Assembly: GCF_029227915.1 (NCBI RefSeq)
Contig: NC_079880.1
Location: 32,669,501 to 32,733,500, forward strand
Length of the DNA stretch: 64,000 nt
Origin: Hydractinia symbiolongicarpus
Taxonomy: Eukaryota; Cnidaria; Hydrozoa; Anthoathecata; Hydractiniidae
Direction: 5' to 3'
The position numbers and the translations under genes are program-made. This document shows, piece by piece, positions 32,300-44,403 of the stretch (position 1 is its first letter; each line of letters begins with the position of its first letter). Under the pieces are notes generated by a model that saw only the letters and a list, made by a program, of their open reading frames with translations, did not search any database and had not been told where the DNA came from.

Positions 32300-34260
32300 T
32301 CTTGTGGAGCAGGTTGCTACTTCGTGAAAACGTCAGCGGAACAATGTTTGTATTAATTTTTTATGTATTAATGCATTATTCGAAACAATATTTATGACTC
32401 AAAATTATTTGCGTACTAATCATGAAATTTATAATCGATTTGTGAAACCATGGGTAAATCTCTCTACGCGGATAAGTTTTCAAGTCTTGTGATTGGTTGA
32501 TGCAATAAGTTACTCGCTTAATTATTTCTATTTCCTAATCCATGACACATTGGTGTGAGAAAGTTTCGGGTATGCGCATTTTGTTTTGAAATTTCTCAAA
32601 TCATTTTTCTTTCGAAAATCTCGATCACGATGTGTCGTGAAAACAACGCATTGAAACGTTCTCAGCCTTAGGAAAGTGTAGCGCGAAGACAGCGGTGATG
32701 TATGGATAGTCGCCTCGGGGAAACGTAGTGTGAGACAGTTATGTGTGGATAGTCACGTGTTACGGAGACGTGAGACCGTGCTTAACGAACCGCACAGCTG
32801 CGAAGCCGGTTCATGGGTATTTGAACGCGCGCTCTGAGCAATCTGAGGATATTGCGCAATATATATGATCGTCCGTCCGATGAACAAAACTTTTCACTTG
32901 GTAGTTGAACCCGCCCCCGCTGAACTACGGCCGTAAAGCTATATGTCCATTTAGCGATTTTGTCGCTATTTCGCAAAATATAAGTAATAGAATACTCATG
33001 AACATGCACATATACAGAAACGACGAGTGTTTCAAACCGTCAAGGTTTCTTGTTTCCGTTAAATACGCGCGCACATGGTAAACCGGAGGTAAAATTAAAG
33101 ACAATTAATTCTGATATATATCACAATCAAATCTCGGTATATGTTACGGGAAATAGCAGAGCATGGTTTTCCTTTGTTACGTGGTGTCATTCGTAAAGAG
33201 TGAGCCAATGACATAAATTTTTAGGATTTATGTACAGGGCACCTTGGTAGCGCAAGAAATGCACACATAAAATTTGGTACTTATTACAAAAATACCACTG
33301 GGTTTGTTTACAAAAGAGAACAGCCTCGATGTTGTTTGATGTTGTTCTTACAGGTAGCTTAGCTACCCTATAGTTAGATTTAGGATTAAACTAGCATTTA
33401 TTACTTAATACTCAGTAAAATAGGTCAAGTTTGAATAATAAACATTTTCGCTATAGCTAGCTAGACTAAGTATGAAAGGACAAGGCTGAGCTTTTTAGCT
33501 GGGTTAAAAGTCTGAGAACACCTGCAGGAAAATGCATTGTTCATCAAGTTACCCCATATGGCTAATATGGAAGATTTTTTCATAAAAAGCATCACAAACT
33601 TTATTCATGTGGATTACTTTTACATTAACAAAAATAAAAAATTTGAAGATAAACTTTTGCGATTTTGTCATTCATTAGTTCTCAAATTTCTCGCTGGAAA
33701 TTTTCAAGGTTTAAAACCCATGTCCCGCAGTAACTTTTTCATCCTTATCCTAATGTTAATACATAATCTATACAACAGCTTTTGCGGTAAAATTAAAACA
33801 CATAAAGAAAAAAAGGTTGTTATTAAAATATTATATATTAATTTCAAACCGATTAGTCCCTGCAGCCATTTTGGTGTCAGCGGTATGAAAAACTATGCTA
33901 AAACTATACTAAGTAAAAGTCCTATTACTTCAATAAAAATTGAAATAATGACTTGAAACTTAGTATTACATGTATTACCAGTTTGATGAAATAAACCCAA
34001 AAATTTTTTTTACTACTATCATTGTTTCTGAGTTCTTGAATTTAGCCATTTTTGGAGACGCTGATAAGCTGTTTTTAACAGCATATCAATTTTGACAAGC
34101 CATGTGTACAGAAAACATTCAAAGTGATTCTCAGAATTCAAAATAATTCAAACAGATAAAATGTGGTACAGGTTTAGGACCAAATACCTTATCCAGCTCA
34201 AAGAAAGTAGGAATGTGCTCTTAAAGCATGGTGCCAAATACATAATCTAAATTTTATGCC
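32300..34260. other. Unassigned AT-rich region
   Basis: A GC-richer patch at about 32640-32900 contains GGATAGTC direct repeats (32704 and 32737) with GTGAGAC words. The 139-codon ORF at 33537-33956 has low-complexity composition and no recognisable domain, so I do not call it a gene. Confidence 0.35.
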
Positions 34261-34269
34261 GTATAAATA

Positions 34270-34640
34270 CAAAGTAGTAAGAAAGTTATTTTTTGTCCAC
34301 CTGTATCTGCAACACATTTACTTGCACTAATTGCTCAGCCTGGTGCGACTCACATTTAATTTTTGAATATCCACAGGAACTTATTACGCAAAATGAAAAA
34401 TGCTAAACAACTGTATTTGCTTTGCAGAAGTAACAATAAGCTTTATCTTTATCATTAGTCCTGTGAATGTTGATTTATGAAAAAGGTATTATGCCTTTAA
34501 TGCTATAACCGTTTTACTGGATTTGTGACACATTACATTAAGTGTACTCCGTGTGAAACAGTTTACGCTTACTAAGTCTTAACCTGGAGACTTTAGGTCT
34601 TCCTGCTTCAAGTGAATATTACTTCTGGCTATACTTCCCC
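34270..34640 (+). mobile_element. Old Helitron remnant (internal modules)
   Basis: Short matches in the right order to the long Helitron interior: GCAACACATTTACTTGCACTAATTGCTCAGCC, then a TTATTACGCAAAATGAAAAATGC block and GTTTACGCTTACTAAG. They are strongly diverged and no termini remain. Confidence 0.45.
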
Positions 34641-35489
34641 AAATTTTGTTATTTCATAAAATAAACCTGAAAATCTACCAAATTATTTATGAAAAATAGG
34701 TTCCCGTTCGATAAAAGAAACCTGAGCATATGCAGAAATTTATTTATGAAATATAGGTTTCAGTTTGTCGTGAAAACATGTTTACCAACATACTTGCCTT
34801 GCATACCTATCTAGCTATATAGCTACTCAATTCTTGACTGTTCACTGTTATGGGAGGTTCAAATAACTAGCTATCTATTTTTATTTAAAATGACAGAATG
34901 CCTTGAAAAATCTTTTGTGCAGCTAGCTACATAAAAATAATATATTTAGCTCTTGTACCTTATCACTTAATTATTTAATAACAAATGTGCCCTGGAGTGT
35001 TGGCATGTACTGGCTAGGTAGCTTAAAATCACAAAATAAATACTATCCAGATGTGACCATCCCTCATCATCAGACATCGGAAAGGCGTTTCTGTTCTTTA
35101 CTTCTCATTGTGGGGTACCTCAAATTCTTGTAAATCCAATGAAAAAAATTACTTAAGAATTCCTCTTCTTTCCCTTGTACTACTCATGGCATTTCTTTGC
35201 ATGTCTTTAGTTCCAACCCACGATCCCTTAGCTTCCAACCGCGTCTCGGTCACAAGTTTCAGCGCTAGCCAAAATGATGGACAACGTCGGGGAACCCTGG
35301 GTAATTTTGAAAAAATGTGGTTATGCCTTATGATTCTCAGATATTTACTGCTGATATCAGCATATTTTAGCCATCGAGTGCCACACCTCCGTATATATAG
35401 GAGTTAATTATCTTTAAACTATTCTATCTATAACAACCAACGGGGCTTTTAAAGCAAAAAAAAACATAAAAACATTTAAAAATAAACAA

Positions 35490-38030
35490 GAAACAAGAAG
35501 CCCTGGGGGCTCTAAGAATTTCCGCTCGCTACCAAAATATTTGATGAAAACCTGCTAATTTGTTGTGTTATCATGCCAAACATTCGAAGAGGTTTGGTGC
35601 ATGAAGCTTTGAAGGTAAAGCACACAAGTGACATTATAACTTACAACAAACGCAAACAAAACGAAACGTGTCATAATAAACTCACATTTTAAAAGAAATT
35701 GCTAACAAAAAATACAGCCTATCATTTATGGTTGAAAGTCTTGCGATTGAAACGTTTTTGGTCTTAAACGGCATTAAGTAGACAAAAAATCAAAATTTTG
35801 ATGTGACCTTCATTTTCAGCATACTTTTTTTATTAACTGTGCCAAGTTTTGTCGAAAATAAAGTAGTTTTAATTTTTGGACAAATTTTGGCCTGAAATGA
35901 CATTTAGGTGACAAAAATCACATTTTTCTATCATCATCATTTTCAGCATACTTTATTTGTTAACTGTGCGAAATTTGGCTGAAAATGAAGTGGTTTTAAT
36001 TTTTGGACCAATTTTTGCCTAAAATGGCACTTAGGTGACAAAAATCAAAATTTTAATGTCACCATTATGTTCAGCATACTTCTTTTGTTAACTTTGCCAA
36101 TTTTTGTTAAAAATGAAGTAGTTCTAATTTTTGGACCAATTTTGGCCTAAAATGCATTTAAGGTTGCAAAAAATCAAAATTTTGATCTCACCACCATGTT
36201 CAGCATACTTTATTTGTTTACTGTGCCAAATTTTGTTGAAAATAAAGTAGTTTTATTTTTTGGACCAATTTTGGCCTAAAATGACATTTAAGGTGGCAAA
36301 AAACCAAAATTTTGATGTCACCATCATGTTCAGCATACTTTATTTGTTTACTGTGCCAAATTTTGTTGAAAATAAAGTAGTTTTAATTTTTGGACCAATT
36401 TTGGCCTAAAGTGGCATTTAGGTGACAAAAATCAAAATTTTGATGTCACCATTATGTTCAGCACAATTCTTTTGTTAACTTTGCCAATTTTTGTTAAAAA
36501 TAAAGTAGTTTTAATTTTTGGACCAATTTTGGCCTAAAATGACATTTAAGGTTGCAAAAAATCAAAATTTTGATCTCACCACCATGTTCAGCATACTTTA
36601 TTTGTTTACTGTGCCAAATTTTGTTGAAAATAAAGTAGTTTTAATTTTTGGACCAATTTTGGCCTAAAATGGCATTTAGGTGACAAAAATCAAAATTTTG
36701 ATGTCACCATTATGTTCAGCATACTTCTTTTGTTAACTTTGCCAATTTTTGTTAAAAATGAAGTAGTTCTAATTTTTGGACCAATTTTGGCCTAAAATGC
36801 ATTTAAGGTTGCAAAAAATCAAAATTTTGATCTCACCACCATGTTCAGCATACTTTATTTGTTTACTGTGCCAAATTTTGTTGAAAATAAAGTAGTTTTA
36901 TTTTTTGGACCAATTTTGGCCTAAAATGACATTTAAGGTGGCAAAAAACCAAAATTTTGATGTCACCATCATGTTCAGCATACTTTATTTGTTTACTGTG
37001 CCAAATTTTGTTGAAAATAAAGTAGTTTTAATTTTTGGAATAATTTTGGCCTAAAGTGGCATTTAGGTGACAAAAATCAAAATTTTGATGTCACCATTAT
37101 GTTCAGCATAATTCTTTTGTTAACTTTGCCAATTTTTGTTAAAAAAGAAGTAGTTTTAATTTTTGGACCAATTTTGGCCTAAAATGCATTTAAGGTTGCA
37201 AAAAATCAAAATTTTGATCTCACCACCATGTTCAGCATACTTTATTTGTTTACTGTGCCAAATTTTGTTGAAAATAAAGTAGTTTTAATTTTTGGACCAA
37301 TTTTGGCCTAAAATGACATTTAAGGTGGCAAAAAACCAAAATTTTGATGTCACCATCATGTTCAGCATACTTTATTTGTTAACTGTGCCAAATTTGTTGA
37401 AAATAAAGTAGTTTTAATTTTTGGACTAATTTTGGCCTAAAATGACATTTAAGGTGGCAAAAAAACAAAATTTTGATGTCACCATCATGTTCAGCATACT
37501 TTTTTTGTTAACTGTGCCAAATTTTGTCAAAAATAAAGTAGTTTTAATTTTTGGACCAATTTTGGCCTAAAATGACATTTAGGTAACAAGAAATCAAAAT
37601 TTTGATGTCACCATCATGTTCAGCATACGTTACCTGTGTCAAATTTTGTTGAAAATAAAGTAGTTTTGATTTTTGCACCAATTTTGGCCTAAAATGACAT
37701 TTAGGTGACAAAAATCAACATTATGATGTCACCATTATGTTCAGGATACATTTTTTGTTAACTGTGCCAAATTTTGTCAAAAACAAATACCAATTTTGGC
37801 CTGAAACGTGATTTAGATGACTTCCCAGTACTTAGGGAGCTTGGGTACGAAGTTTACATCTGTGACGTTTCAATTGACCATTTGGGACAGGGTTAGTTAG
37901 TTAGTCAGTTATCTATCCTCCTCTCAGAGGAACCTGAAATCCCAGGGTCGATTTTTTCTCAAAAAATCCTCCGAAAGAAAAAAACGACGGTTTTAAAGAA
38001 TTTCCTACGCCTTCGGGCGCGGAAATTCAA
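35490..38030 (-). mobile_element. Helentron-like element with internal tandem array
   Basis: On the minus strand the 3' end is at the left: hairpin AGCCCTGGGGGCT (35499-35511) and GAATTTCCGC (35516-35525). The right end has the inverse GCGGAAATTC (38019-38028) next to a small hairpin CGCC-TTCG-GGCG. This is the layout of the autonomous Helentron at 42522 and of the copy at 48766-49574, with which it shares both ends. The interior is filled by a tandem array, as in DINE-1/HINE-type relatives of Helentrons. Confidence 0.65.
35760..37800. repeat. ~126-130-bp tandem array, about 16 units
   Basis: Each unit contains GACCAATTTTGGCCTAAAAT, a palindromic ATCAAAATTTTGAT and TTCAGCATACTT. TTGGCCT recurs at about 35889, 36015, 36144, 36273 and 36403, giving the period. 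Variant units (ATGCATTTAAGGTTGC with ATCTCACCACC) recur every three to five units, so a loose higher-order structure exists. Confidence 0.85.
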
Positions 38031-38207
38031 TAAAAATTAGTTTTAATAAAATAAAGAAAGAGTTTTATTTTTTAAATAATAACCCTCTGATTTGCGTTTC
38101 TTTTAACTTGGTAAATTTTAGCGTAACGCCACGTCGTAAGAAAGTGACCCGTACATTGCGTGTCGTGGACTCACATGGTCACTCACACAAGCGTATTATT
38201 ATATAGA
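38031..38207 (-). mobile_element. 5' fragment of a Helitron (second family)
   Basis: The minus-strand start TCTATATAATAATACGC (ending at 38207) is the same as that of the Helitron at 59034-59766. It abuts the next Helitron's CTAG at 38208. Its 3' part is missing. Confidence 0.5.
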
Positions 38208-39018
38208 CTAGTCGTTGCCCGTGGAAACATCCACGGGTTCGCCCGTCCATTGTATTTACCCGTCGCAACAAAGTGGATAAAAATATGTCGCATTTGATAT
38301 TCGTGTTTCCGTAACATGATTTTCTAACTCAGCGGGGGGTCCGCGCAGAGACAGACAGACGACGGCTATTATTATAGAGACTAGTCGTTAGCCCGTGGAA
38401 AAATCCACGGGGTCGTCCGTCCTTTAAATTAACCCGTCGCAACAAAGTGGACAGAAATATATCGCATTTGGTATTGATGCGCATTTTAAAAATTTAGTGT
38501 TTCTGTTACGGGACACGGCTTTCGCGGACACACAGACAGACAGACGACGGCTATTATTAAAGAGACTAGTCGCTGCCCGTGGAAAAATCCACGGGTTCGC
38601 CCGTCCTTTATATTTACCCTTCGCAACAAAGTGGATAAAAATATATCGCATTTGATATACGTGTTTCCGTAACATCATTTTTTAACTCAGCGGGGGGTCC
38701 GCGCAGAGACAGACAGACGACGGCTATTATTATAGAGACTAGTCGTTAACCCGTGGAAAAATCCACGGGGTCGCCCGTCCCTTATATATACCGCATTTCG
38801 TGTGTCTCGCTACTTGAGGTGCCATCTTGCGCAGAGACAGACAGACGACGGCTATTATTATAAAAAAATCCACGGGTTCACCCGTCCTTTATATTTACCC
38901 GTCGCAACAAAGCGGATAAAAATATATCGCATTTGATATTCGTGTTTCCGTAACATCGTTTTCTAACTTAGCGGGGGTCTGCGCAGAGACAGACAGACGA
39001 CGGCTATTATAATATAGA
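38208..39018 (-). mobile_element. Tandem array of five short Helitrons
   Basis: Minus-strand units at 38208-38380, 38381-38565, 38566-38738, 38739-38861 and 38862-39018. Each (except the truncated fifth) has CTAG, the palindrome CCCGTGGAAAAATCCACGGG or a variant, and a 5' end TCTMTAATAATAGCCGTCG with CAGACAGACAGA on the plus strand. They join directly, one unit's 5' TCT meeting the next unit's CTAG. Units of ~120-185 bp are non-autonomous. Confidence 0.8.
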
Positions 39019-40564
39019 CTAGCCGGGAAACCCGGCGTCGAAACGCCGGGGTAAGCCACAAGTCAAGGTGTGACCCGCCATTGAACACTATGTGGAGCGC
39101 TTAATAAGAGCCGTAAACTGTACTACACGGTCAGGTGGAGCGCTTTAGTACAGGTACGCAGTATGTCGTTAATCAAGTAAAGCGTACACAACACTATAGT
39201 GTTTCGGCTGTAGTGTATTTTTGAAAATATAACTCTACTGTAACTTTATTCAAAATAAAAACACAATTTACAACCATTCGTTACCCCGTCATAGGAAAAA
39301 CAATTGGTCAATTTTATTTTATTTTGCGGAGTACGTTTCAGTAAACCTTAACAAATTAATCATGACACCGGACTGAGCACTTAGTACAGGTAAATGGTGT
39401 CACACATGCGTTATAGCCATAATAGCCTTTTCCCAAAAAAACTTATCACAACTTCAATTTAAATAAAAAACACACAAAACACCCTGTTGTTAACACCAGG
39501 TTGAATGTTTATTGCAGGTAAAAAAACTTTATCACAACGGATTAAATAAAAACACGGAAAAAGCACGTCATTAACACCACTTAACATGTAAATTGTGTCA
39601 TACATGAGTAACAGGCGTAATAAAATTTTCCAAATAAAATTTATCACAACAGTTTAAATAAAAACACAGGAAACAGCCCGTCGTTAACACCAGGCTGAGC
39701 GCTTAACAGGTGAATCGTGTCATACATGAGCATATGGGTAATACCATTTTCCAAAAATCCTTATCGCTTTGGTTATAAAAGAAATCAGTGAACAGCCTGG
39801 CATTAACCCGGTTCAGTTTAAAAAATTACTCAGCAATTTTATTTTGCATAATAAATTTTTAAATCAGTAATAAAAGTGGCCGCTGCCAACTCCATTTAGC
39901 ATAAGAATTGTTAAGAATTGTGTTGCAGCCAAACTGCATTTGGCTACTTTCACTTGCAGCCAAACTGCATTTGGCTACTTTCACTTTTTAGCAGGATGTA
40001 GCTAAAAGAGGAGCTAGCTAGGTAGACCCAACTTCAACATAAAAATAAATAATAATATACCAAACTCAATAAAAACTTTAAAAGTATAGGAATAAATAAA
40101 GCTAGCTATATCTAGCTGCCTCAAAATGTACGTTTTTTGTATGTATGTTTTTTAGCCAAAAACTTAAAATTGGTATGTTTAAGATTTATACGTAGCTAGA
40201 AAACGTGATGAAATATTCACCTTAACATGTGAAAACAAACTAAATAATCCTATGGGATAAAAAGTACTCAGAAGAAATAAGGAGGATTGAAAGGAAACCT
40301 ACAAACTTCACACCATCACTTCCAAACCAAAATGGCCCTAGGGGTAGCATGTTGAGGCCGCGAAGCACTTGGATTGGTCATTAGTGAAAATGGAGCCTCG
40401 TGATTGGTTTATTACAATGAGCGGCAAAGCAAGGCCGGGAGAAAAACGGGGTCTGCCGGGGATTCGAAATAAAGCTGCAGGGCCGCGGGGATTTTCGGCG
40501 GGTCTCGCTACTTGCTCCGCCATGTTGCGCAGAGACAGACAAAATACGGCTATTATAATAGAGA
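39019..40564 (-). mobile_element. Long non-autonomous Helitron, copy 4
   Basis: The 3' end at 39019 reads CTAGCCGGGAAACCCGG followed by the CGTCGAAACG hairpin. The 5' end is at 40564 (TCTCTATTATAATAGCCG on the minus strand). It is diverged from the other long copies and contains its own unique ~400-bp section near 40300-40500. Confidence 0.75.
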
Positions 40565-41988
40565 CTAGCCGGGAAACCCGACGTCGAAACGCCGGGTTAA
40601 GCCACAAGTAAAGGTGTGATCCGGCATTGAACACTCTGTGGATCGCTTAATAAGAGCTGTAAACTGTCCCGCAGATCAGGTGGAGCGCTTTAGTACAGGT
40701 ATACAGTATGTCGTTAATCATTTGAAGCGCATACAACATTATAGTGTGCGACTGTAACATATTTTTCAAAAAATAACTTTCCCGCAACGATAACTGATAT
40801 AAAAACAGAGTTTACAAAGTGTTGTTACTCCATCATAGCAAAAACAATCGTCAATTTTATTTCATTTTGCAGAATAACTTTTTGCGCAAGTTAAAAAATT
40901 AATCGTGACACTGGGCTGAGCGCTTAGTACAGTTAAACCGTGTTGTACAGCGTATAGTAATAATACCCTTTTGAAAAAACTTTCTCGCAGACACAGGGCT
41001 GAGCGGTTAGTCCAGGCGTGATTCCCAAGAAAGTTTAAAAATTAATTGTCACAGTGGTGGGCTGACCTTAGTATATACAGGTAAACGGTGTTGCACATGC
41101 CCATAGGCGTAACAGCCTTTTACAAAAAACAGTCTGTTTTTTACACTGGGCTAACCGCTTAGTACAGTTAAACACAGTTGAACAGGCGCATAAGGCGTAT
41201 TACCCTTTTCCAAAAATGTTCATTGCAACTTCGGTTTAAATAAAAACACAGGGAACAGCCTGTCGTTACTCGTCCAGCCAAAACAATCGCTCAGCCATTT
41301 CATTTGCAGAAAAAGTTTGCAGAAAAATAATAAAATATGTAGCTATACCTAGCTAGCTAACTGCATTTAGCATAAAAATTATATATTGCTTAAGAATATT
41401 GTTGTAGCCAAACTGCATTTTTATACTTTCACTTTTTAAGGAGCTAGCTAAATAGCCACAGCCTCAACATAAAAATAAATGTTGGCTAGGATAAAAAGCT
41501 CTTATACCATACAGAATAGCAATAAGTGAGGCTCTAGCTAGCTAGTAGCTATAGCTAGCTAATCTTCGTTCCTAGCCAAACATCCTAAAACTGGTGCGTT
41601 TAAGATCTGTACGTGGCTAAAAAACGTGACAATATATTTATCCTAACATTGAAAACAAACAGAAAACAAATATTACAAATATATAAGGCTTTTAGAAGAT
41701 AAAAAAGTCAAACAGGCCTACAAACCTCACACACTGACCACAAACACGACCATTATCAAAATGGCCTTCGTTCCGCGAAGATCTTGGATTCTTTCTGGTC
41801 GCGAAAATCTTGTTTTTTTTTTAAAGAATCAGGCGTTGTGAATGGTGTTCCACGCGCGAGCGGTCAAAACAAAGTCAATAAAAATATATCGCATTTGATA
41901 TTGGTGCGTATTTTAAAAATTTCGTGTTTCCGTTACGGGACGCGGCTCTCGCGGACACACAGACAGAATACGGCTATTATTAAAGAGA
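40565..41988 (-). mobile_element. Long non-autonomous Helitron, copy 5 (opposite orientation to copies 1 and 3)
   Basis: It runs from CTAGCCGGGAAACCCG at 40565 to the 5' start TCTCTTTAATAATAGCCG at 41988. It is nearly identical to copies 1 and 3 over most of its 1424 bp, without their internal duplications, so it is the best view of the basic element. The two families of near-identical copies in inverse orientation could pair. Confidence 0.85.
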
Positions 41989-42521
41989 CTAGCCGAATTC
42001 CCGTGGAAGAATCCACTGAATCTCTTATTAAACTGATGTAAGGAATACCAAACAAAATCATACAACACGGTAATTTGAATTTTTCAAACTCAAATTTCAA
42101 CCTCGACCCCTGGCTCTTTGTCTCTTTTATAACGGGATGGCATAAAGAAAAAAAAAACCTGGGATCGAGGTTGCTCACAATCTGCATTATTCTATGTTTA
42201 TAAACGCTGAAAGAAAAAATCTAAAAATATAAGTATGTGCAACAAAAAAATAATAAAAAAAATTATGAAATAAAAATGGAAAATGTCCAAAAAAAATCAA
42301 AGGCGTATAACAACCGTTACGTAAAAAGCGGAATAAGCTAAAACTATATACTTGCTTTGCCATTCCAGAAGTACACCAGGAAGAAAAAGGATACCAAACA
42401 TTAAAAAAAAATCCAACATTTTTTGTCAAGTCATACAAAAACAGCTATTGCATACCGCAAACCTTCCAAAGTTATACTCAAAATATAAGAAATTAATAGT
42501 TGAAAATACATGAAAAAGAGA
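41989..42521. other. Helitron 3' end remnant, then AT-rich spacer
   Basis: CTAGCCGAATTCCCGTGGAA with AATCCACTG at 41989-42022 is another minus-strand Helitron 3' end, but no 5' end follows. The remaining sequence shows no gene. Confidence 0.45.
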
Positions 42522-42745
42522 AACAAGAAGCCCGATGGCTTGAAGATTTCCGCCATCAGCATAGATAATAAGTATATAATGCCAGACTATTCTCAGAGAA
42601 CAAAAACGCGATGATATTATCTGCATTCAAATTTTAATAAGTTTAAAATCAAAAAAGAAAACAATAAAGTAAACCCAGCGTAAATATTATTCGTTCTGAA
42701 GACGAAATTGATTTGAAGTAGCCCTTTTAGAAGATTTCGTAAACA

Positions 42746-43744
42746 TCATGTTAGAGAAAGTTTAAGCCTGACTGCGTCATGATCACTGAAATATACAGTT
42801 TTGACGAGTGTATCGACTTCAAAGGTGTTGAGAACATTCTCATAGAGATAGATGTGGTCAATAAGTGAACCGGATATATGAGTTGGAGAGGTTACAACTT
42901 GTTTATATTCAGTGAGAAAATCAAGGAAATAGTTTTCATCACTAAATGCATTTACATTAAAATCTCCAACTATAACATCAGCGATTTCGTTTCCCAAAAA
43001 ATGTTGAATAAGGTATAATGACTCCTCTCGATTAAGAGAATTTTAACGATATAGAAGTAGAAAACTAACAGCATTCTTTTGAAACGTTTTCTTCGTCATT
43101 TTAAAAAATATTGCACCTGGAATTTTCACAATATCAAACAATTCTATAGTTTCATTATGACCAACTAAAAGACTAGAAAACCTATCCACATTGTTGTTTA
43201 GAATTTAAGTAAAGTAATCTAGTTTTGTGTCGCAGTATGAATTAAATGATATCTGAGTTTCTGTTAGACATAATAAATCACTTTCCATAAGAACGCGATC
43301 AGACTTAATATCATTTTTATGTTTGTTGTAGGATCTTGTATTAAGCAAAGTTACTATTATAGAATTTTCACTAATTACGCCAGTATCATTTGATGTCAAT
43401 TTTGTGTGTTTTCGCATATAATTGTATTGCTCGGTTGCTCGTGTGTCTGATTTAATAGCTGATCTGGAATATGTTCCCGTTAGGTATAAACCCTCTAAGC
43501 TTGTGACTCGACTTAATGCAACATAGATTTGTCCTGATTGAAAGGCTCGTTGCTTTATTAAATCAAAACAAACAACAATTTTATCAAACGTTTTTCCTTG
43601 AACCTTGTGAATAGTACAGGCCCATGACAGCATTAGTGGGAATTGCATTCGCTTCATAGTAGGTGAAGTTAGACTCTGTTTATTAAATTTGATTTCCTTT
43701 TCTATCCTGTTTAACATTATTAATAACATTTTCTTGCATAGCAT
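42746..43744 (-). pseudogene. Helentron C-terminal helicase motifs plus AP-type endonuclease
   Basis: 43744-43205 contains the end of the PIF1-like helicase: [17 protein letters not shown] (motif V region) and [15 protein letters not shown] (motif VI). After a linker the endonuclease begins: [17 protein letters not shown], then LLCLTETQI. The frame breaks near 43200-43000, and the endonuclease resumes at 42997 with DVIVGDFNVNAF, LIDHIYL and SDHDAVRL, the usual later catalytic motifs. The endonuclease resembles that of CR1-type LINEs and is thought to have been captured by Helentrons. Its upstream frame ends at the MITE at 43769. Confidence 0.8.
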
Positions 43745-43768
43745 ATGGATCTGTTCTCATAGCTTTAA

Positions 43769-44403
43769 CCCTATTCGGTCCGGGGGGGGCGGATTCCGCC
43801 CCCCTGACGGTTTTTCTTTAATAACTCCTGATTGCTTTGTTATATGGCTATGATACTTACTGAGTTTTAACATTTATCTATTAGATACCTGCATGTAAAT
43901 TTTTTAGGTCCCATACCTTTCAGAGGCTTTGATATTGGCCATTACTCGAAACTACCCCTAAAAATCTCTATGAAATCCTTATAATGGAGAAAATATAATA
44001 ACTCCTGTTAGGATTATCCTTAGAACTTGAAACTTGCAACACAACTTTGTTTCATTAAGAAGAATCATTTTGAATAATTTGAACACGTGACTAATCCGAT
44101 TTCCCGATTTTGTCGGATTTTACCCGAAAATCGGAAAAAAACGGATTTACGGGCAATTTTTGGCAATTTTTTATCCGATCCATGTAAAAACCGGAAGATA
44201 TGTTAAATAACTTTTATTTAGCTTTCAGAAACTTCAAACAGAATGTAAAAATTCGCTCTAGAGCAAAAGTATAAGTATACTATAAGTGTGCCAAGTTTGA
44301 TTCAATATGATCAACCCTATGAAAAGTTATTGAGGGGGGGGGGCGGAATCCGCCCCCCCCCCCCCGGTCATAGTATGTTCGAAAAACCCCGGACCGTATA
44401 GGG
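43769..44403. mobile_element. piggyBac-type MITE, TTAA duplication, poly-G hairpins
   Basis: Terminal inverted repeats CCCTATTCGGTCCGGGG and CCCCGGACCGTATAGGG are flanked by TTAA at 43765-43768 and 44404-44407. A CCC start and TTAA target fit piggyBac. Subterminal palindromes (G-run, CGGATTCCG, C-run) lie inside both ends. It sits in the helicase coding region of the Helentron. The 635-bp element has no ORF. A second copy is at 61888-62641. Confidence 0.8.

Noticed and set aside
32640-32900. GC-richer patch as part of an rRNA or snRNA gene
   Set aside because: No recognisable rRNA core sequence and no snRNA box elements; left unassigned.
33537-33956. 139-codon ORF as a gene
   Set aside because: Low-complexity composition, no domain, in AT-rich unassigned sequence.
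35760-37800. Regular repeats as a CRISPR array
   Set aside because: Units are contiguous ~128-bp satellites with no unique spacers, and the context is a eukaryotic transposon.
42746-42997. Endonuclease fragment as a separate LINE insertion
   Set aside because: It lies in the right order and strand just after the helicase end, and the endonuclease begins inside the same frame as helicase motif VI, so it fits a Helentron C-terminal domain.
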